DNA of 64,000 bases from NCBI GenBank assembly GCA_963843085.1, contig CAWJJG010000002.1:186001-250000 (forward strand), read 5' to 3'. This DNA comes from DASUPK01 sp963843085 (lineage in GTDB: Bacteria; Actinomycetota; Thermoleophilia; Solirubrobacterales; 70-9). Shown here in pieces: positions 16,640 through 27,335 of this stretch. Position 1 is the first letter of the stretch, and each line of letters opens with the position of its first letter. The translations under genes and the position numbers were made by a program. Under the pieces are notes generated by a model. It did no database searches. It was not told the DNA's origin and worked only from the letters and a program-made list of their open reading frames with translations.

Positions 16640-17854
16640 ATGCCGAAAATCAAGGTCAAGAACCCGATCGTCGAGCTCGACGGCGACGAGATGACTCGGA
16701 TCATCTGGTCCTTCATCAAGGAGCAGCTGATCCTTCCCTACCTCGACGTGGAGCTCATCTACTTCGACCTCGGGATCTCCAAGCGCGACGAGACCTCCGA
16801 CCAGATCACGGTCGACGCCGCCAACGCGATCAAGGAGCACGGCGTCGGCGTGAAGTGCGCGACGATCACCCCCGACGAGGCCCGCGTGGAGGAGTTCGGC
16901 CTGAAGGAGATGTACCGCTCGCCGAACGGGACGATCCGGAACATCCTCGGCGGGGTCATCTTCCGCGAGCCGATCGTGATCTCGAACGTGCCGCGGTTGG
17001 TCCCCGGCTGGACCAAGCCGATCGTGATCGGCCGTCACGCCTTCGGCGACCAGTACCGGGCGACGGACATGGTCGTGCCCGGCGAGGGCGAGTTGACCCT
17101 GACCTACACGCCGAAGGACGGCGGCGAGCCGATCGAGCTCGACGTCTACGACTTCCCGGGCGGCGGGGTGGCGCTCGCGATGTACAACCTCGACGACTCG
17201 ATCAGGGACTTTGCCCGCGCCTCGCTGCGGTACGGCCTGGACCGCGGCTTCCCGGTCTACATGTCGACGAAGAACACCATCCTGAAGCGCTACGACGGCC
17301 GCTTCAAGGACATCTTCCAGGAGGTCTACGACTCGGAGTTCAAGGAGGAGTTTGAGAAGGCGGACCTCACCTACGAGCACCGGCTGATCGACGACATGGT
17401 CGCGGCGGCGCTGAAGTGGGAGGGGGGTTACGTCTGGGCCTGCAAGAACTACGACGGCGACGTGCAGTCCGACACCGTGGCGCAGGGCTTCGGCTCGCTC
17501 GGCCTGATGACGAGCGTGCTGATGACCGCCGACGGCAAGACCGTCGAGGCCGAGGCCGCACACGGCACCGTCACCCGACACTTCCGCCAGCACCAGGAGG
17601 GCAACCCCACCTCGACGAACCCGATCGCCTCGATCTTCGCCTGGACGCGCGGCCTCGCGGCCCGCGGCCGGATGGATGAGACGCCCGAGGTCACCGAATT
17701 CGCGGAGACCCTCGAGCGCGTATGCGTCGAGACGGTAGAGAGCGGGAAGATGACGAAGGACCTCGCCCTGCTGATCGGCCCGGACCAGGAGTTCCAGACG
17801 ACGCAGGAGTTCCTCGGCTCCATCGACGAAAACCTGAAGAAGGAGATGAATTGA
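16640..17854 (+). CDS. icd: NADP-dependent isocitrate dehydrogenase
   Basis: 404 aa. Converts isocitrate to 2-oxoglutarate and CO2 in the TCA cycle. It is the eukaryote-like homodimeric form: opening VKNPIVELDGDEMTRIIW, substrate loop YRSPNGTIRNILGG, IGRHAFGDQYRATD, and LIDDMVAAALKWEGGYVWACKNYDGD. AEAAHGTVTRHFR contacts NADP. The mdh gene starts inside its stop codon. A TACCAT box lies 12 nt upstream of the ATG. Confidence 0.96.
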   Translation: MPKIKVKNPIVELDGDEMTRIIWSFIKEQLILPYLDVELIYFDLGISKRDETSDQITVDAANAIKEHGVGVKCATITPDEARVEEFGLKEMYRSPNGTIRNILGGVIFREPIVISNVPRLVPGWTKPIVIGRHAFGDQYRATDMVVPGEGELTLTYTPKDGGEPIELDVYDFPGGGVALAMYNLDDSIRDFARASLRYGLDRGFPVYMSTKNTILKRYDGRFKDIFQEVYDSEFKEEFEKADLTYEHRLIDDMVAAALKWEGGYVWACKNYDGDVQSDTVAQGFGSLGLMTSVLMTADGKTVEAEAAHGTVTRHFRQHQEGNPTSTNPIASIFAWTRGLAARGRMDETPEVTEFAETLERVCVETVESGKMTKDLALLIGPDQEFQTTQEFLGSIDENLKKEMN

Positions 17855-18834
17855 CCCCCGTCAACGTCACAGTCACCGGCGCGGCCGGCCAGATCGGCTA
17901 CGCGATCCTCTTCCGCATCGCCTCCGGCCAGATGCTGGGACCGGACACCGAGGTGAAGCTCCGCCTGCTGGAGATCCCCGACGCGATCACGGCGGCCGAG
18001 GGAACGGCGATGGAGCTCGACGACTGCGCCTTCCCGCTGCTCCGCGGCATCGACATCTCGGACGATCCCAAGGAGGCCTTCGACGGGACCAACATCGCTC
18101 TCCTCGTCGGGGCTCGGCCCCGGTCCAAGGGCATGGAGCGCGCGGACCTGCTCGAGGCGAACGGCGGGATCTTCAAGCCGCAGGGCGAGGCGCTCAACGA
18201 GAAGGCCGCGGACGACGTGAAGATCCTCGTGGTCGGCAACCCCGCCAACACCAACTGCCTGATCGCCAAGGCGCACGCTCCGGACATCCCGGCCGAGCGC
18301 TTCACGGCGATGATGCGCCTCGACCACAACCGCGCAATCAGCCAGGTCGCCAACAAGCTGGGGCGGCCGGTCTCAGACATCAAGCGGATGACCGTCTGGG
18401 GCAACCACTCGCCGAGCATGTACGCCGACCTGGTCAACGCGCTGGTCGACGGCAGCCCGGCGTGGCCGCAGGTCGACGACGAAGCCTGGATCGCCGACGA
18501 GTTCCTCCCGACCGTCGGCAAGCGCGGCGCCGCGATCATCGAGGCGCGCGGGGCCTCCAGCGCGGCCTCAGCGGCGAACGCGGCGATCGATCACGTGCAC
18601 GACTGGGTCCTCGGGACGCCCGACGGCGACTGGGCCTCGATGGCGGTTCCCTCCGACGGCTCCTACGACATCGAGGAGGGCCTGATCTGCGGCGCGGCCT
18701 GCGAATGCTCGGGCGGTGAGTGGAAGCGGGTCGAGGGCCTCGAGATCACCGATTTCTCCCGAGAGCGGATCGACGCCACCGTCGCGGAGCTCAAGGAGGA
18801 GCGCGACGCGGTGAAGGATCTGGGGCTGATCTAG
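17851..18834 (+). CDS. mdh: Malate dehydrogenase
   Basis: 327 aa starting at TTG 17851, which overlaps the icd stop as TTGA. The in-frame extension to 17722 lies inside icd and is not native. VTVTGAAGQIGYAILFRIA is the NAD-binding glycine loop, LVGARPRSKGMERADLLEAN carries the first substrate Arg, VVGNPANTNCLIA and RLDHNRAISQVANK follow, and WGNHSPSMYAD has the catalytic His. It oxidises malate to oxaloacetate. Length is typical of the cytosolic-type MDH. It shares a CTAG stop with the convergent winged-helix gene. Confidence 0.96.
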   Translation: MTPVNVTVTGAAGQIGYAILFRIASGQMLGPDTEVKLRLLEIPDAITAAEGTAMELDDCAFPLLRGIDISDDPKEAFDGTNIALLVGARPRSKGMERADLLEANGGIFKPQGEALNEKAADDVKILVVGNPANTNCLIAKAHAPDIPAERFTAMMRLDHNRAISQVANKLGRPVSDIKRMTVWGNHSPSMYADLVNALVDGSPAWPQVDDEAWIADEFLPTVGKRGAAIIEARGASSAASAANAAIDHVHDWVLGTPDGDWASMAVPSDGSYDIEEGLICGAACECSGGEWKRVEGLEITDFSRERIDATVAELKEERDAVKDLGLI

Positions 18835-19166
18835 CCGGGGTGGTACCCGGTGCCCTTGCGGCGAACTCGGCCTTCCTTCTCCAGGTCCGGCAGCACCCGG
18901 TACAGGTAATTCGGGTGGTTGAGCTTCATCTTCTTGCCGAGCTCTGAGACCTTGATTCCCGGGTTGTCGCTGATGATCTTCACGGCCTGGTCGGCGCGCG
19001 TGCTGCCCCGCCGGCGCCGTCGTCCCCCTCCGCGCGGACGGCCAGGGCTGCGCTTCGCGCTCCTGCCGAGACCGGCGAGTGCGGCCTCGACCTGTTTGCG
19101 CTCGTCGTTGAGCTCCTTGAGCCGGCGCTCGAGTAGCGTCCTGGCCTGATCGACTGTGTTTGGCAT
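18831..19166 (-). CDS. Small winged-helix/AT-hook-like DNA-binding protein
   Basis: About 111 aa from ATG 19166 (an ATG at 19175 is possible). An N-terminal helix, TVDQARTLLERRLKELNDER, looks coiled-coil. Next is a basic, Gly/Arg-rich stretch with RSPGRPRGGGRRRRRG, resembling an AT-hook (GRPRG). The C-terminal module, DNPGIKVSELGKKMKLNHPNYLYRVLPDLEKEGRV, has the shape of a winged helix. Such proteins recur in Thermoleophilia-like genomes. Probably nucleoid- or promoter-binding; no exact family assigned. Divergent from the hydroxyacid dehydrogenase, whose promoter carries an inverted repeat. Confidence 0.78.
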   Translation of the reverse strand: MPNTVDQARTLLERRLKELNDERKQVEAALAGLGRSAKRSPGRPRGGGRRRRRGSTRADQAVKIISDNPGIKVSELGKKMKLNHPNYLYRVLPDLEKEGRVRRKGTGYHPG

Positions 19167-19192
19167 GTCCCTCAAGTCCTCTCTTATCCCGG

Positions 19193-19223
19193 TTGACAGT
19201 TACATCACCGTAACGGTTAGTTT
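19193..19223 (+). promoter_or_regulatory. Promoter with GTTAC-N6-GTAAC operator-like repeat
   Basis: TTGACA at 19193-19198, an 18-bp spacer, and TTAGTT at 19217-19222 (or TAGTTT one base later) precede the ATG at 19233. The spacer holds GTTAC and GTAAC arms around ATCACC (19199-19214). An inverted repeat between -35 and -10 is a typical repressor site. Confidence 0.6.
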
Positions 19224-19232
19224 CGGCTGAAT

Positions 19233-20195
19233 ATGAATGATGAACGCCAACGGGTCGTTATAGCCAGGGTTCTGCTCCCCGCGGGCTTGGAGCGGCTCCG
19301 CGACAGGTACGAGGTCACGGAGGGCGGTTTGGATGCCACCCGCGATGACCTGCTGTCAGCGATTCCCGGCGCAAGCGCGATCGTCACCGACCCGAGCGTT
19401 CCGGTCGACGCGGTGCTCCTGGATGCCGCCGGGGACCAACTCGAAGTGGTGGCCAACTTCGCGGTCGGCTACGACAACGTCGACCTCGACGCCTGCCGCG
19501 AGCGCGGAGTCGCCGTCACCAACACCCCTGACGTCCTGACCGAGGCAACCGCCGAGCTGGCGATCGCGCTCACAATCGCCGCGGCGCGACGGATGAGCGA
19601 CGCGGAGCGCGACCTCCGGGCTGGGGGGTGGCCTGGCTGGGACCCGGCCGCATATCGGGGAATCGAGATTCGTGGTTCGGTGGTCGGAGTTGTCGGGATG
19701 GGCCGGATCGGCACCCGATACGCCCGGCTCGCCCACGGACTCGGCGCCGAGCTCGTCTACGCGAACCCGTCGCCCAGGTCCGCGGAGGAGGATGAGCTGA
19801 AAGCGCGGCGGTTGGAACTCCACGAGCTGCTCGAGGCCTCGGACGTGGTCAGCATCCATGCGCCCTCGACACCCGAGACCAAGGGCATGATCGGGGCGGC
19901 CGAGGTCGAGCTGATCGGCCCGGCCGGCGTATTGGTCAACACCTCTCGCGGGCCGCTGGTCGACTCGGAGGCCGTGGCTGCGGCGCTGCAGAAGGGAACT
20001 CTCGGTGCTGCGGGCCTGGACGTCTACGAGAACGAGCCCGAGGTCTCGCCGCGCCTGCTGGAGGCCCCACGCGCGGTCCTGCTGCCTCACATCGGCTCGG
20101 CGACGATCCCGTCGCGCGATGGGATGGCGAGCGCGGTCGCCGACAACGTGATCGCGGTGCTGGAGGGCGGCGAGCCGCCCAGCCGGGTGGCGTAG
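19233..20195 (+). CDS. D-isomer-specific 2-hydroxyacid dehydrogenase (glyoxylate/hydroxypyruvate reductase-like)
   Basis: 320 aa. NAD(P)-dependent reduction of a 2-oxoacid. FAVGYDNVDLDACRERGVAVTNTPDVLTEATAELA and VGVVGMGRIGTRYARLA (nucleotide loop) are diagnostic. The catalytic set is Arg in NTSRGPLVD, Glu in DVYENEP and His in LPHIGSATI. The sequence is closer to GyaR/GhrB than to SerA, since no ACT domain follows. Promoter with inverted repeat just upstream. Confidence 0.92.
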   Translation: MNDERQRVVIARVLLPAGLERLRDRYEVTEGGLDATRDDLLSAIPGASAIVTDPSVPVDAVLLDAAGDQLEVVANFAVGYDNVDLDACRERGVAVTNTPDVLTEATAELAIALTIAAARRMSDAERDLRAGGWPGWDPAAYRGIEIRGSVVGVVGMGRIGTRYARLAHGLGAELVYANPSPRSAEEDELKARRLELHELLEASDVVSIHAPSTPETKGMIGAAEVELIGPAGVLVNTSRGPLVDSEAVAAALQKGTLGAAGLDVYENEPEVSPRLLEAPRAVLLPHIGSATIPSRDGMASAVADNVIAVLEGGEPPSRVA

Positions 20196-20356
20196 CGGCC
20201 ACCCCTTGTCCAGAGTTGTGGTTGCCATTGACTCACAAGTCCGGACAGCCGGCCATCAGAGCGGCGTTTTTCGCCCAAAGCGGCTAGGACCCTACGGACC
20301 GTCGAGCACGAGACACATCGTGAGAATCAATCCCCTAGGGTGGGCTCCGGGGAGAG
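20196..20356. other. Intergenic region upstream of the kelch gene
   Basis: 161 bp without a supportable gene. It opens with GCGGCCACC directly after a TAG stop, the first bases of the interspersed 95-bp element, but similarity ends there. A TAGGGT box at about 20336-20341 may serve the kelch gene. Confidence 0.4.
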
Positions 20357-20362
20357 TTGAAA

Positions 20363-21748
20363 GTGCGTCTGAAGAGAACGCTGGGAGTGGTCCTGCTGGC
20401 GGCGCTGGCGGGAGTGGTCCTGTTCGCGGCGATCGCGACGGCCGACGGCGATACCCCGGGGAGCTTCTCTGCGACCGGCTCGATGGGCGTCAAGCGCCAG
20501 TTCCCCGCCGCCGCCCCGCTCCCCGACGGCCGGGTGTTGGTCGCCGGGGGCATCGACGCCGTCGACAACCTGGAGAGCGCGGAGATCTTCAACCCGGCGA
20601 CTGCGAGCTTCACCCCGACCGGCTCGATGGGCGTCAAGCGCGCCGAGCCCGCCGCCGCCCCGCTCCCCGACGGCCGAGTGTTGGTCGCCGGGGGCTACGA
20701 CGGAGCCAGCTTCCTACAGAGCGCCGAGATCTTCAACCCGGAAACCGGCACCTTCACCCCGACCGGCTCGATGGGCGTCAAGCGCTACGGGCCCGCCGCC
20801 GCCCCGCTCCCCGACGGCCGGGTGTTGGTCGCCGGGGGCTACGATGGCGCCAGCTTCCTACAGAGCGCCGAGCTCTTCAACCCGGCGACCGGCACCTTCA
20901 CCCCGACCGGCTCGATGGACGTCAGGCGCCAGGGTGCCGCCGCCGCCCCGCTCCCCGACGGCCGGGTGTTGGTCGCCGGGGGCTACGATGGCGCCAGCTT
21001 CCTACAGAGCGCCGAGCTCTTCAACCCGGCGACCGGCACCTTCACCCCGACCGGCTCGATGGGCGTCAAGCGCCAGTTCCCCGCCGCCGCTCCGCTCCCC
21101 GACGGCCGGGTGCTGGTCGCCGGGGGCAGCGACGGCGTCAACTTCCTGGAGAGCGCGGAGCTCTTCAACCCGACGACGGGGAGCTTCACCGCGACCAGCG
21201 CGATGGCCCTCAAGCGAGACGGTCCCGCCGCCGCCCCGCTCCCCGACGGCCGGGTGCTGGTCGCCGGGGGCAGCGATGGCGCCAACAGGGTGCAGAGCGC
21301 CGAGCTCTTCTCGCTGGCGCCTCCCAACAAGGCGCTGAAGTTCGCCGTGAACGGCAGGAACCTTGTCGTCACATTGGAGATCCCCGGCAAGGTCGACGTC
21401 ACCAGCGACACGAAGGGGACCAACGCGAAGAAGGGAAAGGGGAAGAACAAGGGCAAGAAAAAGGGCAAGCCCAGGCTTCACCCGCTGCTCAATCCCTCGA
21501 GCGGGAGCGGCAGCTCCGGCGCGATCAGCGTGCCGCTCAAACTAACCGGCACGGCGAAGGCTCTGCTGAAGCGGAGAAGCAGGATCGCCCTGAGCGCGAA
21601 GATCGTCTTCACGCCGAGGGGCGATGAGTGCCTGAAACGGTTCTTCGACTCCTGCTACTCGAGTCAGTTCGCGACGACCGAAACCCAGACCCTGACGATC
21701 CAGGGCAAGAAGAAGCACAAGAAGAAGCACAAGAAGAAACGGAAGTAG
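20363..21748 (+). CDS. Secreted kelch-repeat protein with polylysine tail
   Basis: 461 aa from GTG 20363, which lies 6 nt after GGAGAG; a TTG at 20357 is possible. Signal peptide or anchor about 1-28. Six kelch-type blades of exactly 48 residues follow (AAAPLPDGRVLVAGG, SAELFNPATGTFTPTGSM), together forming a six-bladed propeller. The C-terminal 130 residues contain KGKGKNKGKKKGK, then a short beta domain, and end in KKKHKKKHKKKRK. The tail is basic without Cys. Probably binds an extracellular partner or polymer. Blades are nearly identical at DNA level (see repeat entry). Confidence 0.88.
   Translation: MRLKRTLGVVLLAALAGVVLFAAIATADGDTPGSFSATGSMGVKRQFPAAAPLPDGRVLVAGGIDAVDNLESAEIFNPATASFTPTGSMGVKRAEPAAAPLPDGRVLVAGGYDGASFLQSAEIFNPETGTFTPTGSMGVKRYGPAAAPLPDGRVLVAGGYDGASFLQSAELFNPATGTFTPTGSMDVRRQGAAAAPLPDGRVLVAGGYDGASFLQSAELFNPATGTFTPTGSMGVKRQFPAAAPLPDGRVLVAGGSDGVNFLESAELFNPTTGSFTATSAMALKRDGPAAAPLPDGRVLVAGGSDGANRVQSAELFSLAPPNKALKFAVNGRNLVVTLEIPGKVDVTSDTKGTNAKKGKGKNKGKKKGKPRLHPLLNPSSGSGSSGAISVPLKLTGTAKALLKRRSRIALSAKIVFTPRGDECLKRFFDSCYSSQFATTETQTLTIQGKKKHKKKHKKKRK
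20481..21344 (+). repeat. Six tandem 144-bp coding repeats (kelch blades)
   Basis: CGATGG begins each unit at 20481, 20625, 20769, 20913, 21057 and 21201, a period of exactly 144 bp. Units starting at 20769 and 20913 are identical for roughly their last 118 bp, which implies recent duplication or gene conversion. The last unit diverges at its end. Confidence 0.9.
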
Positions 21749-21943
21749 CCGCCGGTGCGGATTGCGCGCTGCTCCTGAGCCGGCAAAGCAGCCGCGCGGG
21801 TCGCAGACCGACTCGCGCCTCCCTCGCGCGAAAAGCGAGCGCCAGGTCGAAGGGCGCTCCTTTCCAAGCAAAGCAGTAGCCCGGCGGGGCGACACATCAC
21901 ACCTCAATGCTTCGAAGTAGGCCCCTGTGGCCGTGACCTGCTG

Positions 21944-22612
21944 CTAGGCGGAGGGCGTGGACTCGCTCTGTGAGTCCGGCTCGCGCTCCTGGGCCTTCCG
22001 GCTTCTGGGCAGCGTCCCCATGACCGCGTCCCAGAGGGGGGACGAGACGCCGTAACCGTAGCGGTGATCCTGGAAGTGGTGGCGCATGTGATGGGTGCGC
22101 AGCCGCTTGCCGAACTGGGTCTTCGGCACGTGGTGATGGACGTGGTAGTGGGTGTAGTCGTAGGTCAGATAGCCGGCGATGAACCCGGAGAAGGCCGGGA
22201 AGGCGTCGGTCGATCCGAAGAGCACGACGTAGAGCCCGAGGAAGAGCGCCGCGAGCGGGATGCTGACTGCCGGGGGCATGACCAGCCGCATCGCGTCGTT
22301 GGGATGGTCGTGATGGACGCCGTGGATGATGAAGTGCAGGCGGTCGCCGCCCGGGAACCTCGGCTGCCAGTGGAAGACGAGCCGGTGGAGCCAGTACTCC
22401 GTCAGGGTCCAGATCGCGATCCCCGCCAGGAAGAGGAGGACGGTGGTGCCGACCGACAGGCCGCGATCGATGCCGAGCCAGATTCCGCCGACCAGGACCG
22501 GGAGGAAGACGACGGCGGGCACCGCGGGATGGACTCGCGAGAAGAAGTCGAGGAACCTGCTCTCGAACATCGGGGGCGAGTCCGCGAGGCGTGCTGTGCG
22601 CTCGTGTGCCAT
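21944..22612 (-). CDS. Fatty-acid/sterol hydroxylase superfamily membrane protein
   Basis: 222 aa from ATG 22612; the longer upstream frame overlaps the divergent transcript and is non-native. Hydrophobic segments alternate with di-iron histidine clusters: HRLVFH, HGVHHDH, HYHVHHH and HHMRHHFQDHRYG. The pattern and order match the fatty acid 2-hydroxylase (Scs7/FA2H) branch. Expected to hydroxylate a membrane lipid acyl chain using O2. The C-terminal tail is polar. A 195-bp gap separates it from the convergent kelch gene, and I see nothing there beyond a short CTCGC/GCGAG hairpin. Confidence 0.88.
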   Translation of the reverse strand: MAHERTARLADSPPMFESRFLDFFSRVHPAVPAVVFLPVLVGGIWLGIDRGLSVGTTVLLFLAGIAIWTLTEYWLHRLVFHWQPRFPGGDRLHFIIHGVHHDHPNDAMRLVMPPAVSIPLAALFLGLYVVLFGSTDAFPAFSGFIAGYLTYDYTHYHVHHHVPKTQFGKRLRTHHMRHHFQDHRYGYGVSSPLWDAVMGTLPRSRKAQEREPDSQSESTPSA

Positions 22613-22810
22613 CGGGGGTGATCTTAGCGACAGACAATTCGGCCCCGGGGTTTCCGGTGGTAGCGGGACTCGTGACCAACCGGTGAAAAAAGAAGGGCGG
22701 GATTTGCGGGAACGCGCCTGACGGGGGGTCGCTCGGGTGGCATGATCAGGCCAAGTCGCGGGTACGGAGCCCGGGGCCGAAATCCACACGAGAGAGGGAA
22801 AGAGGCGAAC
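22613..22810. other. Divergent intergenic region
   Basis: 198 bp between the hydroxylase and the small Cys-rich gene. An open frame from ATG 22742 runs through the last part, but the better-supported start of that gene is downstream. No clear palindrome or RNA structure seen. Confidence 0.3.
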
Positions 22811-23017
22811 TTGGCTGAGGGTCGAGCACGCACTGCTGCCATGACATGCGAGGACTGCTTCTTCCGTAGCCGCGGCCTCTGCGCCCTCGGACTCGACTCG
22901 CCCTGCCCGACCTTCAGGCCCAATACGCCCGAGGGTCTGGTCCCGCCCCGGCAGCCCGCGCTTCTGATGAGGGATAGGCACCCAGCCGCCCCGCAGGTTG
23001 CCGTGCAGGCTGCCTAG
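22811..23017 (+). CDS. Small Cys-rich protein, unknown
   Basis: About 68 aa from TTG 22811, 5 nt after AGAGG; ATG 22841 is the alternative. The core, TCEDCFFRSRGLCAL with SPCPTFRP, gives C-x2-C-x8-C-x8-C, consistent with a small zinc- or iron-binding knuckle. The C-terminus is Pro/Ala-rich and non-globular. It precedes an MBL-fold hydrolase gene by 50 bp on the same strand. I do not recognise a named family. Confidence 0.6.
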   Translation: MAEGRARTAAMTCEDCFFRSRGLCALGLDSPCPTFRPNTPEGLVPPRQPALLMRDRHPAAPQVAVQAA

Positions 23018-23067
23018 CCTCGGACCAAACCCGGTTACAGTCTCGGCGGTCCCATGGGACTGCTCCC

Positions 23068-23862
23068 TTGAAGATCACGGTGCTGGGCAAATCGCCGTCC
23101 TGGCAGGACGCCGGGGGTGCGTGCAGCGGATATCTGATCGAGACCGATGAGACGAAGGTCCTGCTCGACTGCGGCAACGGCGTCTTCGGCAAGCTCCGTG
23201 AGCGGGTCGACTACACCGAGGTGGACGCGGTGGTCATCTCCCACCTCCACGCCGATCACTTCCTCGACCTCGTTCCCTACTCCTACGCGCTCATCTACGC
23301 CCCGAAGCAGCAGCCGGTGCCCGTCCACATCTGGGACGGCACCGACGATCCCGCGCGCCCGCGGCTGATCGCGCCGCCGGGGGCCGTCGAGACGTTCCGC
23401 CGGGTCGTGGGGGCGTGGGGCAACGACGACCTGATCGAGAGCGCCTTCCGGATCGAGGAGTACTCGGCCGGCAACCGCGTTGAGATCGGTGACGTCTGGG
23501 TGAGCTTCCATCCGGTCCCGCATTTCGTCGAGACCTTCGCCGTGCGGATCGGCTCCAGGGACGGAGGCGGCGAGATCGCCTACAGCGCCGACACCCGGCC
23601 CGGCGACGAGATCGTCGAGGTGGCGCGCGACGCCGACGTGCTGATCATCGAGGGCACCCTGCCGCGCCCGGAGCGGACCGGCCTGCGCGGCCACCTCACC
23701 CCCGAGGAGGCCGGCGAGCACGCCAAGAAGGCTGGGGCGAAGCAGGTGGTGATCACCCACATCTCCGACGAGATCGGGGACGAGTGGGCCCGCGAGCAGG
23801 CCGAGAAGGGTTTCGGCGGCCCGGTGGAGATCGCCAGGGAAGGCGCGACATACGAGGTCTAA
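23068..23862 (+). CDS. MBL-fold metal-dependent hydrolase (RNase Z-like branch)
   Basis: 264 aa, TTG start. Zinc ligands: ISHLHADHFLD (HxHxDH), the VPHFVETFAVRI His, SADTRP Asp, and the C-terminal VITHIS His. The arrangement, without an RNase Z exosite, is that of stand-alone MBL hydrolases near the ElaC/AtsA branch. Substrate unknown. The paired GGGGTC repeats follow its stop within 6 bp. Confidence 0.9.
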   Translation: MKITVLGKSPSWQDAGGACSGYLIETDETKVLLDCGNGVFGKLRERVDYTEVDAVVISHLHADHFLDLVPYSYALIYAPKQQPVPVHIWDGTDDPARPRLIAPPGAVETFRRVVGAWGNDDLIESAFRIEEYSAGNRVEIGDVWVSFHPVPHFVETFAVRIGSRDGGGEIAYSADTRPGDEIVEVARDADVLIIEGTLPRPERTGLRGHLTPEEAGEHAKKAGAKQVVITHISDEIGDEWAREQAEKGFGGPVEIAREGATYEV

Positions 23863-23867
23863 CCCCC

Positions 23868-23895
23868 GGGGTCTGACCCCGAGGGGTCAGACCCC
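23868..23895. repeat. Inverted pair of GGGGTC(T/A)GACCCC units
   Basis: GGGGTCTGACCCC (23868-23880) and GGGGTCAGACCCC (23883-23895) are exact reverse complements separated by GA, so the whole makes a perfect long hairpin. It starts 5 bp after the MBL gene stop and could act as a terminator. Same core as the sdhA-sdhB spacer. Confidence 0.8.
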
Positions 23896-23909
23896 TTGGT
23901 GTTGGTGGC

Positions 23910-23915
23910 TATGGT
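23910..23915 (+). promoter_or_regulatory. -10 box TATGGT, leaderless spacing
   Basis: TATGGT lies 7 nt before the Hsp20 ATG at 23923, with no Shine-Dalgarno site between. Confidence 0.4.
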
Positions 23916-23922
23916 TCCCCCC

Positions 23923-24361
23923 ATGAGCAGCCAGCGCGATCCGTTCGCCGATTTCGCCCGGATGCGACGCGAGATGGATGAGCTCCTGGGTGACTTCTGG
24001 GACCAGGCCGGCTACCGGCAGCGCCGCCAGGTCGCGGCCTTCGTCCCCCGCGTCGACGTCTACTACTGCGGCGAGAACGGGCCCCACAAGGCGGTGGTCA
24101 AGGTCGAGCTGCCCGGCATCGAGCTCGAGGCGGTCAACCTCGAGGTGCGGGGCAGGACACTGGTGATCTCCGGCGAGCGGCCCGTGCGCGACACCGAGGG
24201 GCGGACCTACCAGCAGGTGGAGCTTCCCTCGGGGCCGTTCCGGCGCGTCGTCGAGCTCTCGGTGGACGTCAACGCCGATCAGGCGCAGGCCACCTACGAG
24301 GACGGCATCCTCCGGGTCGAGCTCCCGACGAGGTTGCCCCAGGCCTCGCGCCAGGTGCCGA

Positions 24362-24378
<17 letters not shown>
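23923..24378 (+). CDS. Hsp20/alpha-crystallin small heat-shock protein
   Basis: 151 aa from ATG 23923. An ATP-independent holdase chaperone. The N-terminal arm (DPFADFARMRREMDELLGDF) precedes the alpha-crystallin domain: PRVDVYY, KVELPGIELEAVNLEVRGRTLVISGERP and GILRVELPTR, the conserved L-P-G and GILRVELP signatures. The lon gene overlaps its 3' end by 17 bp, so holdase and protease are made together. Confidence 0.93.
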
Positions 24379-26821
<2,443 letters not shown>

Positions 26822-26860
26822 TCTCCCCATTGCACCCTGGAAACGAATCCGAGGAGACCC

Positions 26861-27310
26861 ATGGGGGCACCAAGCAGAAGCGCGAAAGCCGGAGATGCAG
26901 CCCGGTCGGTCGCGTCCAATCCATACGTGCGACGGCTCATCGAGGATGACGAGCTGCGCGAGAACATCCGAGTGGCCTTCGAGGCCGCCAAGGGCGCGTA
27001 TGCCCGGATGTCGAATGGGAAGGGGCCCGCAAAGGCCCTGATGGACGACAAGAAGGTTCAGCGTGATCTGCGGACGGCGGCAGAGTCGCTTCGGGATGCT
27101 TCACAGCAGCTGCGCGGACGGAGCACCCGCCGCCGGTTCGGGCTTGGCAAGGCCCTGCTCGTGGGCATCCTCGGCGCGGCCCTGGTTCTCATCCTGAGCG
27201 AGGACGCGCGCAAGCTCGTGCTCGACAAGCTGTTCGGCGCGGAGGAGGAGTTCGAGTACACCTCGACCACCACCCCGGCCCCGGACACTGAGACCGTCCC
27301 CAGCGCCTGA
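26861..27310 (+). CDS. Single-pass membrane protein, unknown
   Basis: 149 aa; GAGGAG sits 5 nt before the ATG. Residues 25-90 are helical and charged (YVRRLIEDDELRENIRVAF, DDKKVQRDLRTAAESLRDA). One transmembrane helix, KALLVGILGAALVLIL, lies near 97-112. A short Thr/Pro-rich end follows (TSTTTPAPDTETVPSA). Similar proteins occur in actinobacteria without a function. The positive-inside rule puts the long N-terminal part in the cytosol. A strong hairpin follows. Confidence 0.75.
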   Translation: MGAPSRSAKAGDAARSVASNPYVRRLIEDDELRENIRVAFEAAKGAYARMSNGKGPAKALMDDKKVQRDLRTAAESLRDASQQLRGRSTRRRFGLGKALLVGILGAALVLILSEDARKLVLDKLFGAEEEFEYTSTTTPAPDTETVPSA

Positions 27311-27335
27311 TCGAGCGCATCACCGGTTTGATGAA

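Noticed and set aside
17722..17850. Longer malate dehydrogenase start
   Set aside because: Lies within icd in another frame; TTG 17851 overlaps the icd stop and gives the normal length.
20196..20206. Seventh copy of the hairpin element after the hydroxyacid dehydrogenase stop
   Set aside because: Only 11 bp (TAGCGGCCACC including part of the stop) match; no further stems or tail, so chance or a deep relic cannot be separated.
20481..21344. Possible CRISPR-like array from regular 144-bp repeats
   Set aside because: The repeats are in frame, encode kelch blades and have no spacers of unrelated sequence.
22613..22981. Upstream extension of the fatty-acid hydroxylase
   Set aside because: It overlaps the small Cys-rich gene antisense and has no family similarity before residue MAHERT.
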